Shown: positions 9,358 to 19,541 of the stretch, in pieces
Numbering within the stretch: the stretch's first letter is position 1
How the letters are laid out: the number at the start of each line of letters is the position of its first letter
DNA from: Prochlorococcus sp. AG-424-M03
GTDB lineage: Bacteria; Cyanobacteriota; Cyanobacteriia; PCC-6307; Cyanobiaceae
DNA length: 32,199 nt
Assembly (NCBI GenBank): GCA_003213275.1
Contig: QCNH01000009.1
Location: 1-32,199 of the forward strand
Direction of reading: 5' to 3'
Position numbers and translations under genes: made by a program
Notes under the pieces: generated by a model
The model's input: only the letters and a program-made list of their open reading frames with translations
Database searches by the model: none
Told to the model about the DNA's origin: nothing

Positions 9358-11301
9358 ATGGGTGATTTAGCATACTGGCCTTCAGCCAAGCCTCTTTCTA
9401 AAAAAGATAAATTTGCTAAAAATAGAGATTTTATTAAGAACCTTAATCATATAGATCAAATTTGGGAAAAATTAAAATTTAAATGTGGTGATACTTTAGC
9501 TGTTTGCGATTTAAGAGGGAAATACAAAGAAAAATTTTCTTATTCTGAGCTGGCTGATTTAATAACAAAAGTATCTTTTTCTTTTAAAAATTATGGCTTA
9601 GTAAAAGGGGATGTGGTCACTGTAATATCTGAAAATTCTCCAAGATGGCTAGTAGTTGATCAAGGCTTAATGCGTTTAGGAGCTATAAATGCAGTGAGGG
9701 GTATTAATTCTCCTTCAGTAGAATTAGACTATATTATTGAGCATTCTAATTCAGTAGGTCTAATAGTCCAATCTAAGGAGATTTGGCTAAAGTTAAACAA
9801 CAAAGAAGAATTAAAAAAAAGACTGAAATTTATAATCAATTTAGAAGATGAACAATTTGAAAGTTTAATAAGTTGGAGTAAATTTATAAGTTCAGTAGAA
9901 AAAGAAAATTCTCAAAATAATAATCTTGAAAAATTTAATCCAGAAATTGATGACGTAGCTACTATTCTTTACACTTCTGGGACAACAGGAAAACCTAAAG
10001 GTGTCCCCTTGACCCATGCAAATTTTTTACATCAAATAATCAATCTAGCCTATATCGCTGATCCAGAACCCGGGACCTCTGTATTAAGCGTGTTGCCTAT
10101 CTGGCATTCTTATGAGAGGAGTGCTGAATACTTCTTTTTTTCATGCGCTTGTTCTCAATACTATACAATTCCAAAATTTCTGAAAGATGATATTACAAAA
10201 GTAAAACCTGTTGTCATGGCGACTGTACCAAGACTATGGGAGGCAATACATGATGGTTTTTTTCAGGCGTTGAAAAAAATGCCTTCCAAAAAGCAAAAAC
10301 TTATTAAGTTTTTGATAAGTAATAGTTCAGTTTTTAAAAGAAGTTTAAGAAAGATAAGAAATTTAGATATCAATAAAACAACTTTTAAATCAAAAATCCC
10401 TTTACTTGGTTCTGTTATTGGCCGATATCCTCTACATAAATTGTCTACTATTTTTTTATGGCCGAATATTCTTAGACAATTATGCGGAGAAAAATTGAAA
10501 TTTCCCATTAACGGAGGAGGTGCATTGCCAGAACATGTGGATCTTTTTTTTGAATCTTTAGGTATAGATGTTTTGGTCGGATATGGACTGACAGAAACTA
10601 GTCCAGTATTAACTTGCAGGAGGAGAGAATTAAATGTTAGAGGATCATCCGGCCAGCCTCTAGCATTTACTGAAATCAAAATAGTAAATGATGATAAAAA
10701 AAAGATTCTGAAGTTCAGAGAAGTCGGAAAAATTCTTGTTAAGGGACCACAAGTAATGAAAGGTTATCTTAATAATGAATTAGCTACAAAAGATGTTTTA
10801 TCCAAGGATGGTTGGTTTGATACTGGTGATTTAGGTTTCCTAATACCAAATGGTTCTCTTTTTATAACAGGAAGAGCCAAGGATACAATAGTGTTATCAA
10901 GTGGTGAAAACATAGAACCGAATCCGCTTGAGACCCAAATCCTAAGTTCTGAATTTATTAATCAGATTCAACTAGTAGGACAAGACAAGAAATGTTTAAC
11001 AGCCCTTGTAGTGCCTAATGTCGAACTGGTTAAAACAAAGTTTTTGGAAGAAGACCTTTCGAAATTAAACCTTAATAAGAATATTGGTATATTTTTTAAA
11101 TCGCAAATTAATAATTTGCTTAAAAGTCGATTAGGAGCAAGATCAGAAGAACAAATTTTAGATTGTTATTTTGTTGATGCCTTTACTTTAGAAAATGGTT
11201 TGTTAACACAAACTCTTAAACAAAAAAGAAAAGAAATAGAAAAAAAGTATTCATTACAAATAGAAAATATGTATGAAAACAAATTTAGTAAGAAAATTTG
11301 A
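9358..11301 (+). CDS. long-chain acyl-CoA / acyl-ACP synthetase (AMP-forming)
   Basis: ILYTSGTTGKPKGVPLTHANF AMP-binding motif, VGYGLTETSP, GWFDTGDLG. Confidence 0.93.
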   Translation: MGDLAYWPSAKPLSKKDKFAKNRDFIKNLNHIDQIWEKLKFKCGDTLAVCDLRGKYKEKFSYSELADLITKVSFSFKNYGLVKGDVVTVISENSPRWLVVDQGLMRLGAINAVRGINSPSVELDYIIEHSNSVGLIVQSKEIWLKLNNKEELKKRLKFIINLEDEQFESLISWSKFISSVEKENSQNNNLEKFNPEIDDVATILYTSGTTGKPKGVPLTHANFLHQIINLAYIADPEPGTSVLSVLPIWHSYERSAEYFFFSCACSQYYTIPKFLKDDITKVKPVVMATVPRLWEAIHDGFFQALKKMPSKKQKLIKFLISNSSVFKRSLRKIRNLDINKTTFKSKIPLLGSVIGRYPLHKLSTIFLWPNILRQLCGEKLKFPINGGGALPEHVDLFFESLGIDVLVGYGLTETSPVLTCRRRELNVRGSSGQPLAFTEIKIVNDDKKKILKFREVGKILVKGPQVMKGYLNNELATKDVLSKDGWFDTGDLGFLIPNGSLFITGRAKDTIVLSSGENIEPNPLETQILSSEFINQIQLVGQDKKCLTALVVPNVELVKTKFLEEDLSKLNLNKNIGIFFKSQINNLLKSRLGARSEEQILDCYFVDAFTLENGLLTQTLKQKRKEIEKKYSLQIENMYENKFSKKI

Positions 11302-11339
11302 TTTGTTCTATCTATATTGAAAAGGTAATTTAATTTTTT

Positions 11340-11783
11340 ATGGAAACAAAAAACTCAATATCTATAAAGCGCTCAATAGCTATTAAAGCTGTAGTTACGC
11401 CAACTTGGAAGGAAGATGCTGAAAAAGAATTAAGTAAAGCAATTTCAAACATTGACCAGCAATTATCTCAACTTGAGCAGGAGGGTCAGCAAATAGTAAA
11501 TAATATTAGATCCCAATCGGTTAATCCTTTAGATCCAAGAGTTCAAGAACAGGTTAGTCAGGTGCAACAACAAGTCGCAGCAAAACGAAATGAAATTGAA
11601 GAACAGAAAAGAAACCTACTTCAACAACAGAGTCAAGTTCGCGAATTAAAAATGGACGAAATTGTTGATCAAGGGCAAGTGGATAGTTTCTGTGATGTCA
11701 CTGTGGGCGATAATCTTATTGAAAAAATGCAAGTCTCGATTACTGTTAAAGATGGAGTTATTCAATCTATAGATAATAATTAA
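11340..11783 (+). CDS. YlqD family coiled-coil protein
   Basis: Gln/Glu-rich coiled-coil centre with IKRSIAIKAVVTPTWKEDAEKEL and C-terminal DVTVGDNLIEKMQVSITVKDGVI. Confidence 0.8.
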   Translation: METKNSISIKRSIAIKAVVTPTWKEDAEKELSKAISNIDQQLSQLEQEGQQIVNNIRSQSVNPLDPRVQEQVSQVQQQVAAKRNEIEEQKRNLLQQQSQVRELKMDEIVDQGQVDSFCDVTVGDNLIEKMQVSITVKDGVIQSIDNN

Positions 11784-11905
11784 AGAAAAGTTTTAGTATT
11801 TTTGATAAAAAAAGTAAATCTTAACTGCAAAAAGTTTTAAATTCTAATCGATCTAAATTATTACTTTCTTAAGTTTTAAGAGTTCCCACTGTGAACATGA
11901 TTTCG

Positions 11906-11911
11906 TATAAT
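11906..11911 (+). promoter_or_regulatory. candidate -10 box for pdhC
   Basis: Perfect TATAAT about 90 nt upstream of the 12001 start; no clear -35. Confidence 0.35.
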
Positions 11912-12000
11912 TAGAACAAGAGTTAAAAGGGTTCTTAATCATAAAAACTTTTGAAAGTTTGGTAAAAATCCTTTAAAACTTATGCAATAACAATTTTCTT

Positions 12001-13368
12001 ATGTCTCACGAAATATTCATGCCTGCATTGAGTTCTACTATGACGGAGGGCAAGATTGTGGAATGGTTGAAAAATCCGGGAGATAAGGTTGAAAGAGGCG
12101 AGTCTGTATTGGTTGTTGAATCTGATAAGGCAGATATGGATGTTGAATCTTTTCAAGATGGATATCTTGCAGCAGTCTTAATGCCTGCCGGTAGCACTGC
12201 TCCTGTTGGAGAAACTATTGGCCTCATTGTAGAAAATGAGGATGAGATAGCTTCTGTTCAAGAACAAAATAAAGGAAATCAACTCGAAGTATCTACTTCT
12301 GACCAACTTGAATTGGTAAGCAATAAAACTGAAGAAAAACCAGTGGCCCAAAGTGAAATTGTTGAAAAACAAGAAAAAGAAGTCGTGTTAAAGAGTGAAA
12401 AGGCAGCCCAATCTTTTAATAGTGATCAAATTAATGCTGCTACAAGTAATGTTTCTTCGAGGATAATTGCATCTCCAAGAGCTAAAAAACTGGCCTCTCA
12501 AATGGGTGTTGATTTAGCAAAAGTTCATGGATCCGGACCTCACGGAAGGATTCAAGCCGATGATATTTTAAAAGCTAATGGCCAACCTGTTTCTATACCA
12601 TGGATAGGTGAAGGTGGTTCCCCTGCAAGTATTCCTGGTGCAAATTTGGGAGTTGAAAGTAAACTAGAAACTTCAGGAAATAGTTTTGGTAATCCCGGAG
12701 AAACAGTTCAATTTAATACTCTTCAAAAAGCGGTAAATAAAAATATGGAATCTAGTTTAGATGTTCCATGTTTTAGGGTGGGATACTCCATCGACACAGA
12801 TAAATTAGATAATTTCTACAAAAAAGTAAAACAGAACGGAGTGACTATGACTGCTTTACTAGTAAAGGCAGTTGCAAAGACACTAAAGAAACATCCCCAA
12901 GTTAACTCAAGTTTTTCAGAAAATGGAATTTCTTATCCAGAAAATATAAATATTGCAGTAGCTGTAGCGATGGAAGACGGTGGACTAATAACTCCAGTTT
13001 TAAAAGAACCATGCAATACTGATTTATTTGAATTATCTAGGGAATGGAAAGATCTCGTAAAAAGATCAAGATCAAAACAATTAGAACCTGATGAATACTC
13101 AACGGGAACATTCACTTTATCTAATCTTGGTATGTTTGGTGTTGATAGATTTGATGCAATTCTTCCTCCAGGTACCGGTGCTATTTTAGCGATAGCATCA
13201 TCGAAACCAACTGTTGTCGCTAATAGTGATGGTTCAATATCTGTTAAGAAAATAATGCAAGTAAATCTAACAGCTGATCATAGAGTGATCTATGGAGCTG
13301 ATGGAGCTTCATTCTTAAAAGACTTAGCTTCCCTAATTGAAAATGAGCCAGAGACACTTGTCTCCTAA
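12001..13368 (+). CDS. pdhC: dihydrolipoamide acetyltransferase, pyruvate dehydrogenase E2
   Basis: Single lipoyl domain (ESDKADMDVES), peripheral subunit-binding domain (ASPRAKKLASQMGVDLAKVHGSGPHGRI), catalytic TADHRVIYGADGA. Confidence 0.95.
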   Translation: MSHEIFMPALSSTMTEGKIVEWLKNPGDKVERGESVLVVESDKADMDVESFQDGYLAAVLMPAGSTAPVGETIGLIVENEDEIASVQEQNKGNQLEVSTSDQLELVSNKTEEKPVAQSEIVEKQEKEVVLKSEKAAQSFNSDQINAATSNVSSRIIASPRAKKLASQMGVDLAKVHGSGPHGRIQADDILKANGQPVSIPWIGEGGSPASIPGANLGVESKLETSGNSFGNPGETVQFNTLQKAVNKNMESSLDVPCFRVGYSIDTDKLDNFYKKVKQNGVTMTALLVKAVAKTLKKHPQVNSSFSENGISYPENINIAVAVAMEDGGLITPVLKEPCNTDLFELSREWKDLVKRSRSKQLEPDEYSTGTFTLSNLGMFGVDRFDAILPPGTGAILAIASSKPTVVANSDGSISVKKIMQVNLTADHRVIYGADGASFLKDLASLIENEPETLVS

Positions 13369-13374
13369 GTTTAA

Positions 13375-14499
13375 TTGATTTCTCGAATTAATAATGAAGA
13401 AAGAGATTATAAGCTTGAAGCTTATGATTATTTACTTGATCCTTCATTAATTGCTAGTAAACCTTCTGCAATTAGGCATGAATCAAGATTGATGATAGTG
13501 AGAAATAGTGTTTTAGAAGAAGATTGTTTAACTAATAAATTTACCAAGAATCTTTTAGATGAATTTAGAGAAGGCGATCTTGTAGTTGTAAACAATACTA
13601 AAGTAATGAAAGCTAGGTTAAAGGTTGAATTAGAAAATCAGACATTAGTCGAATTATTAGTTTTAGAAAGATCCCATGAATGTGTTTGGTTATGTTTGGC
13701 AAAGCCAGCGAAAAAGTTAAAAATAAATAGAAAATTAAAATTAAAATCTCCTTTAGCAAAAGATATTAATTTAATTGTTGATGGGGTTGATGAAGAAACT
13801 GGAGGGAGATTTATTAAATTTCCGGAAAATATAACTTGTCTCAATTTAATGAATGACCTTCTTGATAAATACGGAGAAATCCCACTCCCTCCCTATATAA
13901 AAAAATCCGAAGAAGAATCTTTTCATGAGAAAAGTTATCAAACTGAGTATGCAACTAATCCGGGGGCAGTTGCTGCCCCAACTGCTGGTTTACACTTAAG
14001 CAAAAATCTTATTTCCAATCTAAAAAAAAAAGGAGTAATAATTTTACCGATAACTTTGCATGTGGGCTATGGAACATTCAAACCAATTGATCAAGAAGAT
14101 CTAAGTGACTTAAAACTTCATAAAGAATGGGTAAGTGTTAATAAGGAAGTAGTGGAGGAAATAAAAAAAATAAAGACAACAGATAGAAGAATAATTGCTA
14201 TTGGGACAACTAGCGTGAGAGCTCTTGAAAGTTGTTATTCTCACGAAATTAATGACTTTATTCCCATAGAGAAATACGTGGATTTAGTAATTAAGCCAGG
14301 TTATAAATTTAAGGTGGTTGATGGATTATTAACTAATTTTCATCTTCCTAAAAGTTCATTATTACTATTAGTAAGTGCAATGATTGGTAGAGAAAGATTA
14401 TTAGATTTGTATAAAAAAGCCATAAAAGAAAATTTTAGATTTTTCTCTTATGGCGATGCTATGTATATTTCACCAGATGCATTACTGGAGAAAAAGTAG
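13375..14499 (+). CDS. queA: S-adenosylmethionine:tRNA ribosyltransferase-isomerase
   Basis: YDYLLDPSLIASKPS, RHESRLMIV, AAPTAGLHLS, GTTSVRALES, LLTNFHLPKSSLLLLVSA; TTG start. Confidence 0.96.
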   Translation: MISRINNEERDYKLEAYDYLLDPSLIASKPSAIRHESRLMIVRNSVLEEDCLTNKFTKNLLDEFREGDLVVVNNTKVMKARLKVELENQTLVELLVLERSHECVWLCLAKPAKKLKINRKLKLKSPLAKDINLIVDGVDEETGGRFIKFPENITCLNLMNDLLDKYGEIPLPPYIKKSEEESFHEKSYQTEYATNPGAVAAPTAGLHLSKNLISNLKKKGVIILPITLHVGYGTFKPIDQEDLSDLKLHKEWVSVNKEVVEEIKKIKTTDRRIIAIGTTSVRALESCYSHEINDFIPIEKYVDLVIKPGYKFKVVDGLLTNFHLPKSSLLLLVSAMIGRERLLDLYKKAIKENFRFFSYGDAMYISPDALLEKK

Positions 14500-14501
14500 A
14501 A

Positions 14502-15488
14502 TTAGGCTTTGACTGGTTCTTGAATGATTCCGCTTGGAACTTCAGTAAACATAATTGATGATAAATATCTCTCTGCTAAATCAGGTAGAACAACCACAAT
14601 AGTTTTTCCGGCATATTCATCTTGTTCAGCTAATCTAACAGCAGCAGCAGCAGCAGCTCCACAAGATATTCCAACTAATAGACCTTCTTCTTTTGCTAAT
14701 CTAAGAGCCATCTCGATTGACTCGTCATTTGTTACCTGTTCAACCTTATCAACAATTGACAAGTCAAGGTTCTTAGGAATAAATCCTGCTCCAATCCCTT
14801 GAATTTTATGTGGTCCAGATTTAACCTCTTCTCCATTCATTGTCTGTGTAATAACAGGACTATGTGAGGGTTCTACAGCTACAGAAGTAATATTTTTGCC
14901 CTTCTCTTGCTTAATGTATCTTGAAACTCCTGTAATTGTGCCGCCAGTCCCAACCCCTGCAACTAAGACATCAATTTCACCATCGCAATCATCCCAGATT
15001 TCTGGTCCAGTAGTTTTGAAATGAATTTCAGGGTTTGCTGGATTATCAAATTGACCTGGCATGAAATATTGAGAAGGATTACTTTCTGCAATTTCTTTAG
15101 CCTTAGCTATTGCTCCCGGCATACCTTTAGATGCTTCTGTTAAAACAATTTCAGCACCCAACACTGCCATAACCCTTCTTCTTTCAATTGACATGGATTC
15201 TGGCATTGTAAGGATGAGTTTATAACCTCTTGCTGAAGCAGTAAAAGCTAGAGCAATTCCTGTATTGCCAGAAGTTGGCTCAACAATAGTTTTGTCTTTT
15301 GTTAGTTTCCCACTTTTCTCGGCATCCCAGATCATGTTGGCGCCAATCCTGCATTTGACACTATAAGCAGGGTTTCTACCTTCAATTTTTGCAAGTACTG
15401 TAGCTTTCGCGTTTTTAGTAACTGATTTTAATTTTACTAATGGAGTGTTTCCAATAGCAAAACTGTTGTCCTCATAAATTTTTGCCAT
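14502..15488 (-). CDS. cysK: cysteine synthase A
   Basis: [42 protein letters not shown]. Confidence 0.97.
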   Translation of the reverse strand: MAKIYEDNSFAIGNTPLVKLKSVTKNAKATVLAKIEGRNPAYSVKCRIGANMIWDAEKSGKLTKDKTIVEPTSGNTGIALAFTASARGYKLILTMPESMSIERRRVMAVLGAEIVLTEASKGMPGAIAKAKEIAESNPSQYFMPGQFDNPANPEIHFKTTGPEIWDDCDGEIDVLVAGVGTGGTITGVSRYIKQEKGKNITSVAVEPSHSPVITQTMNGEEVKSGPHKIQGIGAGFIPKNLDLSIVDKVEQVTNDESIEMALRLAKEEGLLVGISCGAAAAAAVRLAEQDEYAGKTIVVVLPDLAERYLSSIMFTEVPSGIIQEPVKA

Positions 15489-15572
15489 TTATATATTGAG
15501 AAAATATATTTTAATACTAACTATTATTCAGAAAAAGAGTATATAAGTTTCTATTCGGTAAATACTAGGAAT

Positions 15573-17042
15573 TTAGAAATTATTTAGTGCTTCAGAAAAG
15601 GTTTCCCATAATTGAGTTTGGTCTTCTAATCCAACTGATACTCTAATAAGGTGCGAGGGTATACCAAAACTTTCAGCCCAATCCAATTCGTCATAATGAG
15701 CTAGTAAAACATAAGGACAAACTAGAGTAAATTTTGTACCTAAACTAGGTCCTTTAGATACTTTTAGAGAATCATAAAACTTTTTAGCTTTGTTCAATCC
15801 TCCATTTAATTCAAACGATAATAAGCAGCCGTATCCCCCATCAGAAGTAAGTAAAGAATTAAAATTTGGACAATTTTCAGGATGGAAAATATTTTTAATC
15901 TCGCTATGGGTCTCTAATCTTTTTTTTAATTCTAAACATGCTTTATTTTGTTCAAAAACTCTTTGATTTACATCTCTACTCACTTTCTCAAGATAAACTA
16001 TATCTCCATCGGAAAGTATTGGAATATTAATCTCGTTTAATGCATTTCTAAATTGATCAATCCATTTGCTTTTTGGATTTAGTATTAATGATCCGGCAAG
16101 AATATCACCACTACCTGAAAAAATTTTTGTAAGTGAAGTAAAAACTATATCGGCATGTTCTATGGAATTTATATTTAAATTTGAACCAATTGTATCGTCA
16201 GCAATTAAGGGAATATTTAACTTTTTTGCTATTTTTGAAATCTTTTTAATGTTTACACATTTGAGCATTGGATTACTTGGCAGTTCAATAATTAATGCTG
16301 ATGGATTTATTCTTTTGATTTCTAATTCAATATCGGCGCAATTTTCTTCTGTAATTAACTTAGCTCCGTGAAAGATATTCATTGGCAATTTAAGTACATC
16401 TACATATGGAAAACCAATTTGGAGTGTTGGTTTAGCTGGAAATAATTTATATATGATTTCTAATGATGTATGCAATGCAGACATTCCAGATGAAGTTAAG
16501 TGAATATCATTAGAGTTAATTTTTGTAGATTTAGAAATTCTATTTTTTATTCTTTGAGAACATTCATTTACATAAGATTCTGGAGGGCAATCTTCAAGGC
16601 CTAGTTCTATAGCAGCAGCCCTTGAAGATATACCAAGACCAGTATGTTGCCAAAAAGATTTTGCATAAATACTTCCTTCTTTTTCAGTTATTAAGAAAGC
16701 TAAATTATCTCTTTTTTCTATTAATGAGAATTGTTCAGAAGTATTTCTATCAATGTATTTTTTGGCTTTAAAAGCTATGCTTTCATCAGGATATGGCCAG
16801 ATACTTTTATTGTTGTAGTAATTTTCCTTTTTTACTTTTTCGCATAATCTTTTCACTATGGGGTTTAGCCCGAATCTTGGGTAAATGGACTTCAATAAAT
16901 TCATGCATTCTTGATTTTTTTCCTCGTAATTTATTACATCATTCCAAGTTGGTAATGCTACAGAAACAGCATGAATACTATCAGGAATAGAATGTCCCAA
17001 CTCTAAATTTTTCCATATAGGGTTTTTAAGTAAATCTCTCAA
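15573..17042 (-). CDS. Cys/Met metabolism PLP-dependent enzyme, cystathionine gamma-synthase-like with extended N-terminus
   Basis: PLP fold with FTSLTKIFSGSGDILAGSLI active-site region and RVSVGLED C-terminus; 489 aa versus 387 aa for the neighbouring paralogue. Confidence 0.85.
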   Translation of the reverse strand: MRDLLKNPIWKNLELGHSIPDSIHAVSVALPTWNDVINYEEKNQECMNLLKSIYPRFGLNPIVKRLCEKVKKENYYNNKSIWPYPDESIAFKAKKYIDRNTSEQFSLIEKRDNLAFLITEKEGSIYAKSFWQHTGLGISSRAAAIELGLEDCPPESYVNECSQRIKNRISKSTKINSNDIHLTSSGMSALHTSLEIIYKLFPAKPTLQIGFPYVDVLKLPMNIFHGAKLITEENCADIELEIKRINPSALIIELPSNPMLKCVNIKKISKIAKKLNIPLIADDTIGSNLNINSIEHADIVFTSLTKIFSGSGDILAGSLILNPKSKWIDQFRNALNEINIPILSDGDIVYLEKVSRDVNQRVFEQNKACLELKKRLETHSEIKNIFHPENCPNFNSLLTSDGGYGCLLSFELNGGLNKAKKFYDSLKVSKGPSLGTKFTLVCPYVLLAHYDELDWAESFGIPSHLIRVSVGLEDQTQLWETFSEALNNF

Positions 17043-17045
17043 TTT

Positions 17046-18209
17046 TCAAAATTTATTTAAAGCAGATAATATGTCTGAGATTAAATCGTTTGTTTCTTCA
17101 CATCCAATCGATAATCTGACAAGAGTATCATCTATCCCTAAAAGATTTTTTGTTTCATCATCAACAGAAGCATGAGTCATTGTTGCGGGGTGACAAATTA
17201 AACTTTCAACTCCTCCTAGGCTTTCTGCTAGCGAGAAATATTTGAGTGATTTGCAAAATTGAAAAGTATCCTCTTTTTTAAGATTTAATTTTATGGTAAT
17301 CATCGAACCTCCTGATCTCATTTGCGATTTTGCTAAATTAAATTGCGGATGTTTTTGATTAAAAGGATAAATTACTTTACTAATTATTTTATGATTCTCT
17401 AATTCTTCAGAAATTAATTTTGCACTTTGAGTTTGTTGTTCGATTCTTAAAGGAAGAGTTTTTACTCCTCTCGTAATGAGCCAACTATCAAAAGGAGATG
17501 GTTGAAGCCCTAGAGCTTTTTGAGAGAAAAGCATCTTACTATTCCATACCTCATTATTTGTAAGCACTGCTCCACCAAGTGCGTCACTATGCCCATTAAT
17601 GAATTTTGTTGTGCTTACGAGTGATAGTGTTGCACCAAGATCCAATGGTTTTTGAATAAGTGCCGTAGAAAAGGTATTGTCTACAACTACTGGGATTCGC
17701 AGTTTATTCGCTTCATTACATATCGCCTTAATATCAAGTACCTTCAAAAGTGGATTAGTTGGACTTTCTAGCCATATCAATGTTGGCTCGAAGTTTGAAA
17801 TCTTTTTAATATTATTTTCGTTTGTAAAATCTGTGTATAAAACTTCTAGTCCAAATTTCTTGAAAACTTTTTCGAACATCCTCACTGTACAACCATAGAG
17901 ATTTGACTCGCAGAGTATCTTGTCACCTGATTTTAGTGTTGATGAAATTGCAGTTACCGCGCTAATTCCAGATCCAAAAACTGTACAGTATTTAGAATCT
18001 TCTATTGATTTAAGGATGTTTTCTAGAATTCTAAAATTGGGATTGCCTGATCTGGTGTAGTCGAAATTATCTTTATTTCCATGTTTAAAAGTAGATGTAG
18101 AAAAAATAGGAGGCATAACGCATCCAGTTTCTTCTGCAAATGTTTCCCCATGGTGAATAGATAGGGTCTTAAAACCTGGTTTTTTTATATTATTTTCCTT
18201 ATTTCCCAT
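17046..18209 (-). CDS. metB: cystathionine gamma-synthase / lyase family (MetB-like)
   Basis: FDYTRSGNPNFRILE, STTKFINGHSDALGGAVL, SLGGVESLICHPATMTHASV, RLSIGCE. Confidence 0.9.
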   Translation of the reverse strand: MGNKENNIKKPGFKTLSIHHGETFAEETGCVMPPIFSTSTFKHGNKDNFDYTRSGNPNFRILENILKSIEDSKYCTVFGSGISAVTAISSTLKSGDKILCESNLYGCTVRMFEKVFKKFGLEVLYTDFTNENNIKKISNFEPTLIWLESPTNPLLKVLDIKAICNEANKLRIPVVVDNTFSTALIQKPLDLGATLSLVSTTKFINGHSDALGGAVLTNNEVWNSKMLFSQKALGLQPSPFDSWLITRGVKTLPLRIEQQTQSAKLISEELENHKIISKVIYPFNQKHPQFNLAKSQMRSGGSMITIKLNLKKEDTFQFCKSLKYFSLAESLGGVESLICHPATMTHASVDDETKNLLGIDDTLVRLSIGCEETNDLISDILSALNKF

Positions 18210-18234
18210 TATTTTTAAAAATAAGAATTAAATA

Positions 18235-18263
18235 AAATCTCTCATTTTTTAAAAGAGAGATTT
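18235..18263 (-). terminator. probable terminator downstream of rpsD
   Basis: Perfect 9-bp inverted repeat aaatctctc / gagagattt, 11-nt loop, followed on the minus strand by a T-rich tract (tttatttaattctta). Confidence 0.5.
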
Positions 18264-18285
18264 AATAATCCAAAGAAAAGTAGTA

Positions 18286-18894
18286 TTAAACTTTTCTTGA
18301 ATAATATTCAACAACTAGTAGTTCGTTTATTTCAAGAGCCACCCACTCTCTATCGCATTTCCCATTTACTTTTCCCGTTAATTTAGGTTTGTCTAAATCA
18401 AGATGAGGTGGGACATTTGCTAAGCCAGGGAATTCTATATTACCTTCTACAAGTTTTTTGCTTGCTTTGTTTTCTTTAATTCCAATTACATCGCCTGATT
18501 TGCATTGATAACCAGCAATATCAAGAACCTTTCCATTAACGGTTACATGGCCATGATTTACTAATTGTCTTGAGCCTGGGATAGTACCTCCAAAACCGAA
18601 TCTAAAACAAACATTATCAAGTCTGTTTTCTAAAAGTCTTAGTAGGTTAGTTCCTGTAGATCCTTCTTGAGCTCTAGCTTTTTTTACATAACGTACTAGT
18701 TGTTTTTCAGAAACTCCATAATTAAACCTAAGTTTCTGCTTTTCTTCTAGACGAATTGCATATTCTGATCGCTTGCGACGGGCTTGGCCGTGCTGACCTG
18801 GAGGATTAGACTTCTTTGAAGCTTTCCTGGTGAGACCTGGTAGTTCTCCCAAGCGACGCGTAACCCTTAATCTGGGGCCGCGGTATCTTGACAT
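18286..18894 (-). CDS. rpsD: 30S ribosomal protein S4
   Basis: [27 protein letters not shown]4 domain [35 protein letters not shown]. Confidence 0.98.
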   Translation of the reverse strand: MSRYRGPRLRVTRRLGELPGLTRKASKKSNPPGQHGQARRKRSEYAIRLEEKQKLRFNYGVSEKQLVRYVKKARAQEGSTGTNLLRLLENRLDNVCFRFGFGGTIPGSRQLVNHGHVTVNGKVLDIAGYQCKSGDVIGIKENKASKKLVEGNIEFPGLANVPPHLDLDKPKLTGKVNGKCDREWVALEINELLVVEYYSRKV

Positions 18895-18988
18895 AATTTT
18901 AAATTAAATAGAAATTTGCAATAAATTGGATAATTGATTAAATTCAATTAAACTAATTACTACTGAAATAATATTTTACATCATCAAA

Positions 18989-19225
18989 GTGTTCAAAACT
19001 ATTAATAAATTAATTACTTCTATACTTCTTTTTATGATTTCGTTTTATCAAAAGTGGTTTTCTCCTTTTTTCGGACCAAGATGCAGATTTATTCCAAGTT
19101 GCAGCTCTTATGGATATGAGGCAATTACTAGACATGGCCCTTGGAAGGGAGGGTGGTTAACTTTAAGAAGATTAAGCAGATGTCATCCTTTAACTCCCTG
19201 TGGATGTGACCCTGTGCCTGACTAA
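18989..19225 (+). CDS. yidD: membrane protein insertion efficiency factor YidD
   Basis: FYQKWFSPFFGPRCRFIPSCSSYGYEAITRHGPWKGGWLTLRRLSRCHP; GTG start. Confidence 0.95.
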   Translation: MFKTINKLITSILLFMISFYQKWFSPFFGPRCRFIPSCSSYGYEAITRHGPWKGGWLTLRRLSRCHPLTPCGCDPVPD

Positions 19226-19229
19226 ATGA

Positions 19230-19532
19230 ATGAAAATATTTATTTTTGTTAGGCAGGGATGTTGCCTTTGTGATTCATTAAAAAACAAACTGGCAAAAAT
19301 AAATCTTAATGATTTATTCCCTAATCTAGAGGAGCTTAAAGAAATTGATATTGATAGGTTCGATTTATATAAAGATAAATATAAAAAATATGATTATGAA
19401 GTACCTGTTATTGCTGTTGAAGGAATTATCTCCGAGGAGATTATAGAATTGCCTCGCATTTCTCCAAGATTAAAAGATGATCAATTAAAGAATTGGTTTC
19501 AAAAAAATATTAGTACCATTCTGGAGAAATAA
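19230..19532 (+). CDS. glutaredoxin-like family protein
   Basis: FVRQGCCLCDSLKNKL redox motif, YDYEVPVIAVEG cis-Pro region. Confidence 0.8.
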   Translation: MKIFIFVRQGCCLCDSLKNKLAKINLNDLFPNLEELKEIDIDRFDLYKDKYKKYDYEVPVIAVEGIISEEIIELPRISPRLKDDQLKNWFQKNISTILEK

Positions 19533-19541
19533 TTTTTTTAT

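Noticed and set aside
10263-10679. 138-aa minus-strand ORF opposite the acyl-CoA synthetase
   Set aside because: Antisense to conserved adenylation motifs; no domain signal.
12178-13115. Minus-strand ORFs of 64 and 60 aa in pdhC
   Set aside because: Short antisense ORFs over conserved E2 coding sequence.
14524-17898. Plus-strand ORFs opposite cysK, the long PLP enzyme and metB
   Set aside because: All antisense to strongly supported genes; no family signal.
18895-18988. Inverted repeat aattga/tcaatt between rpsD and yidD as an operator
   Set aside because: Short, AT-only and expected by chance in an AT-rich spacer.
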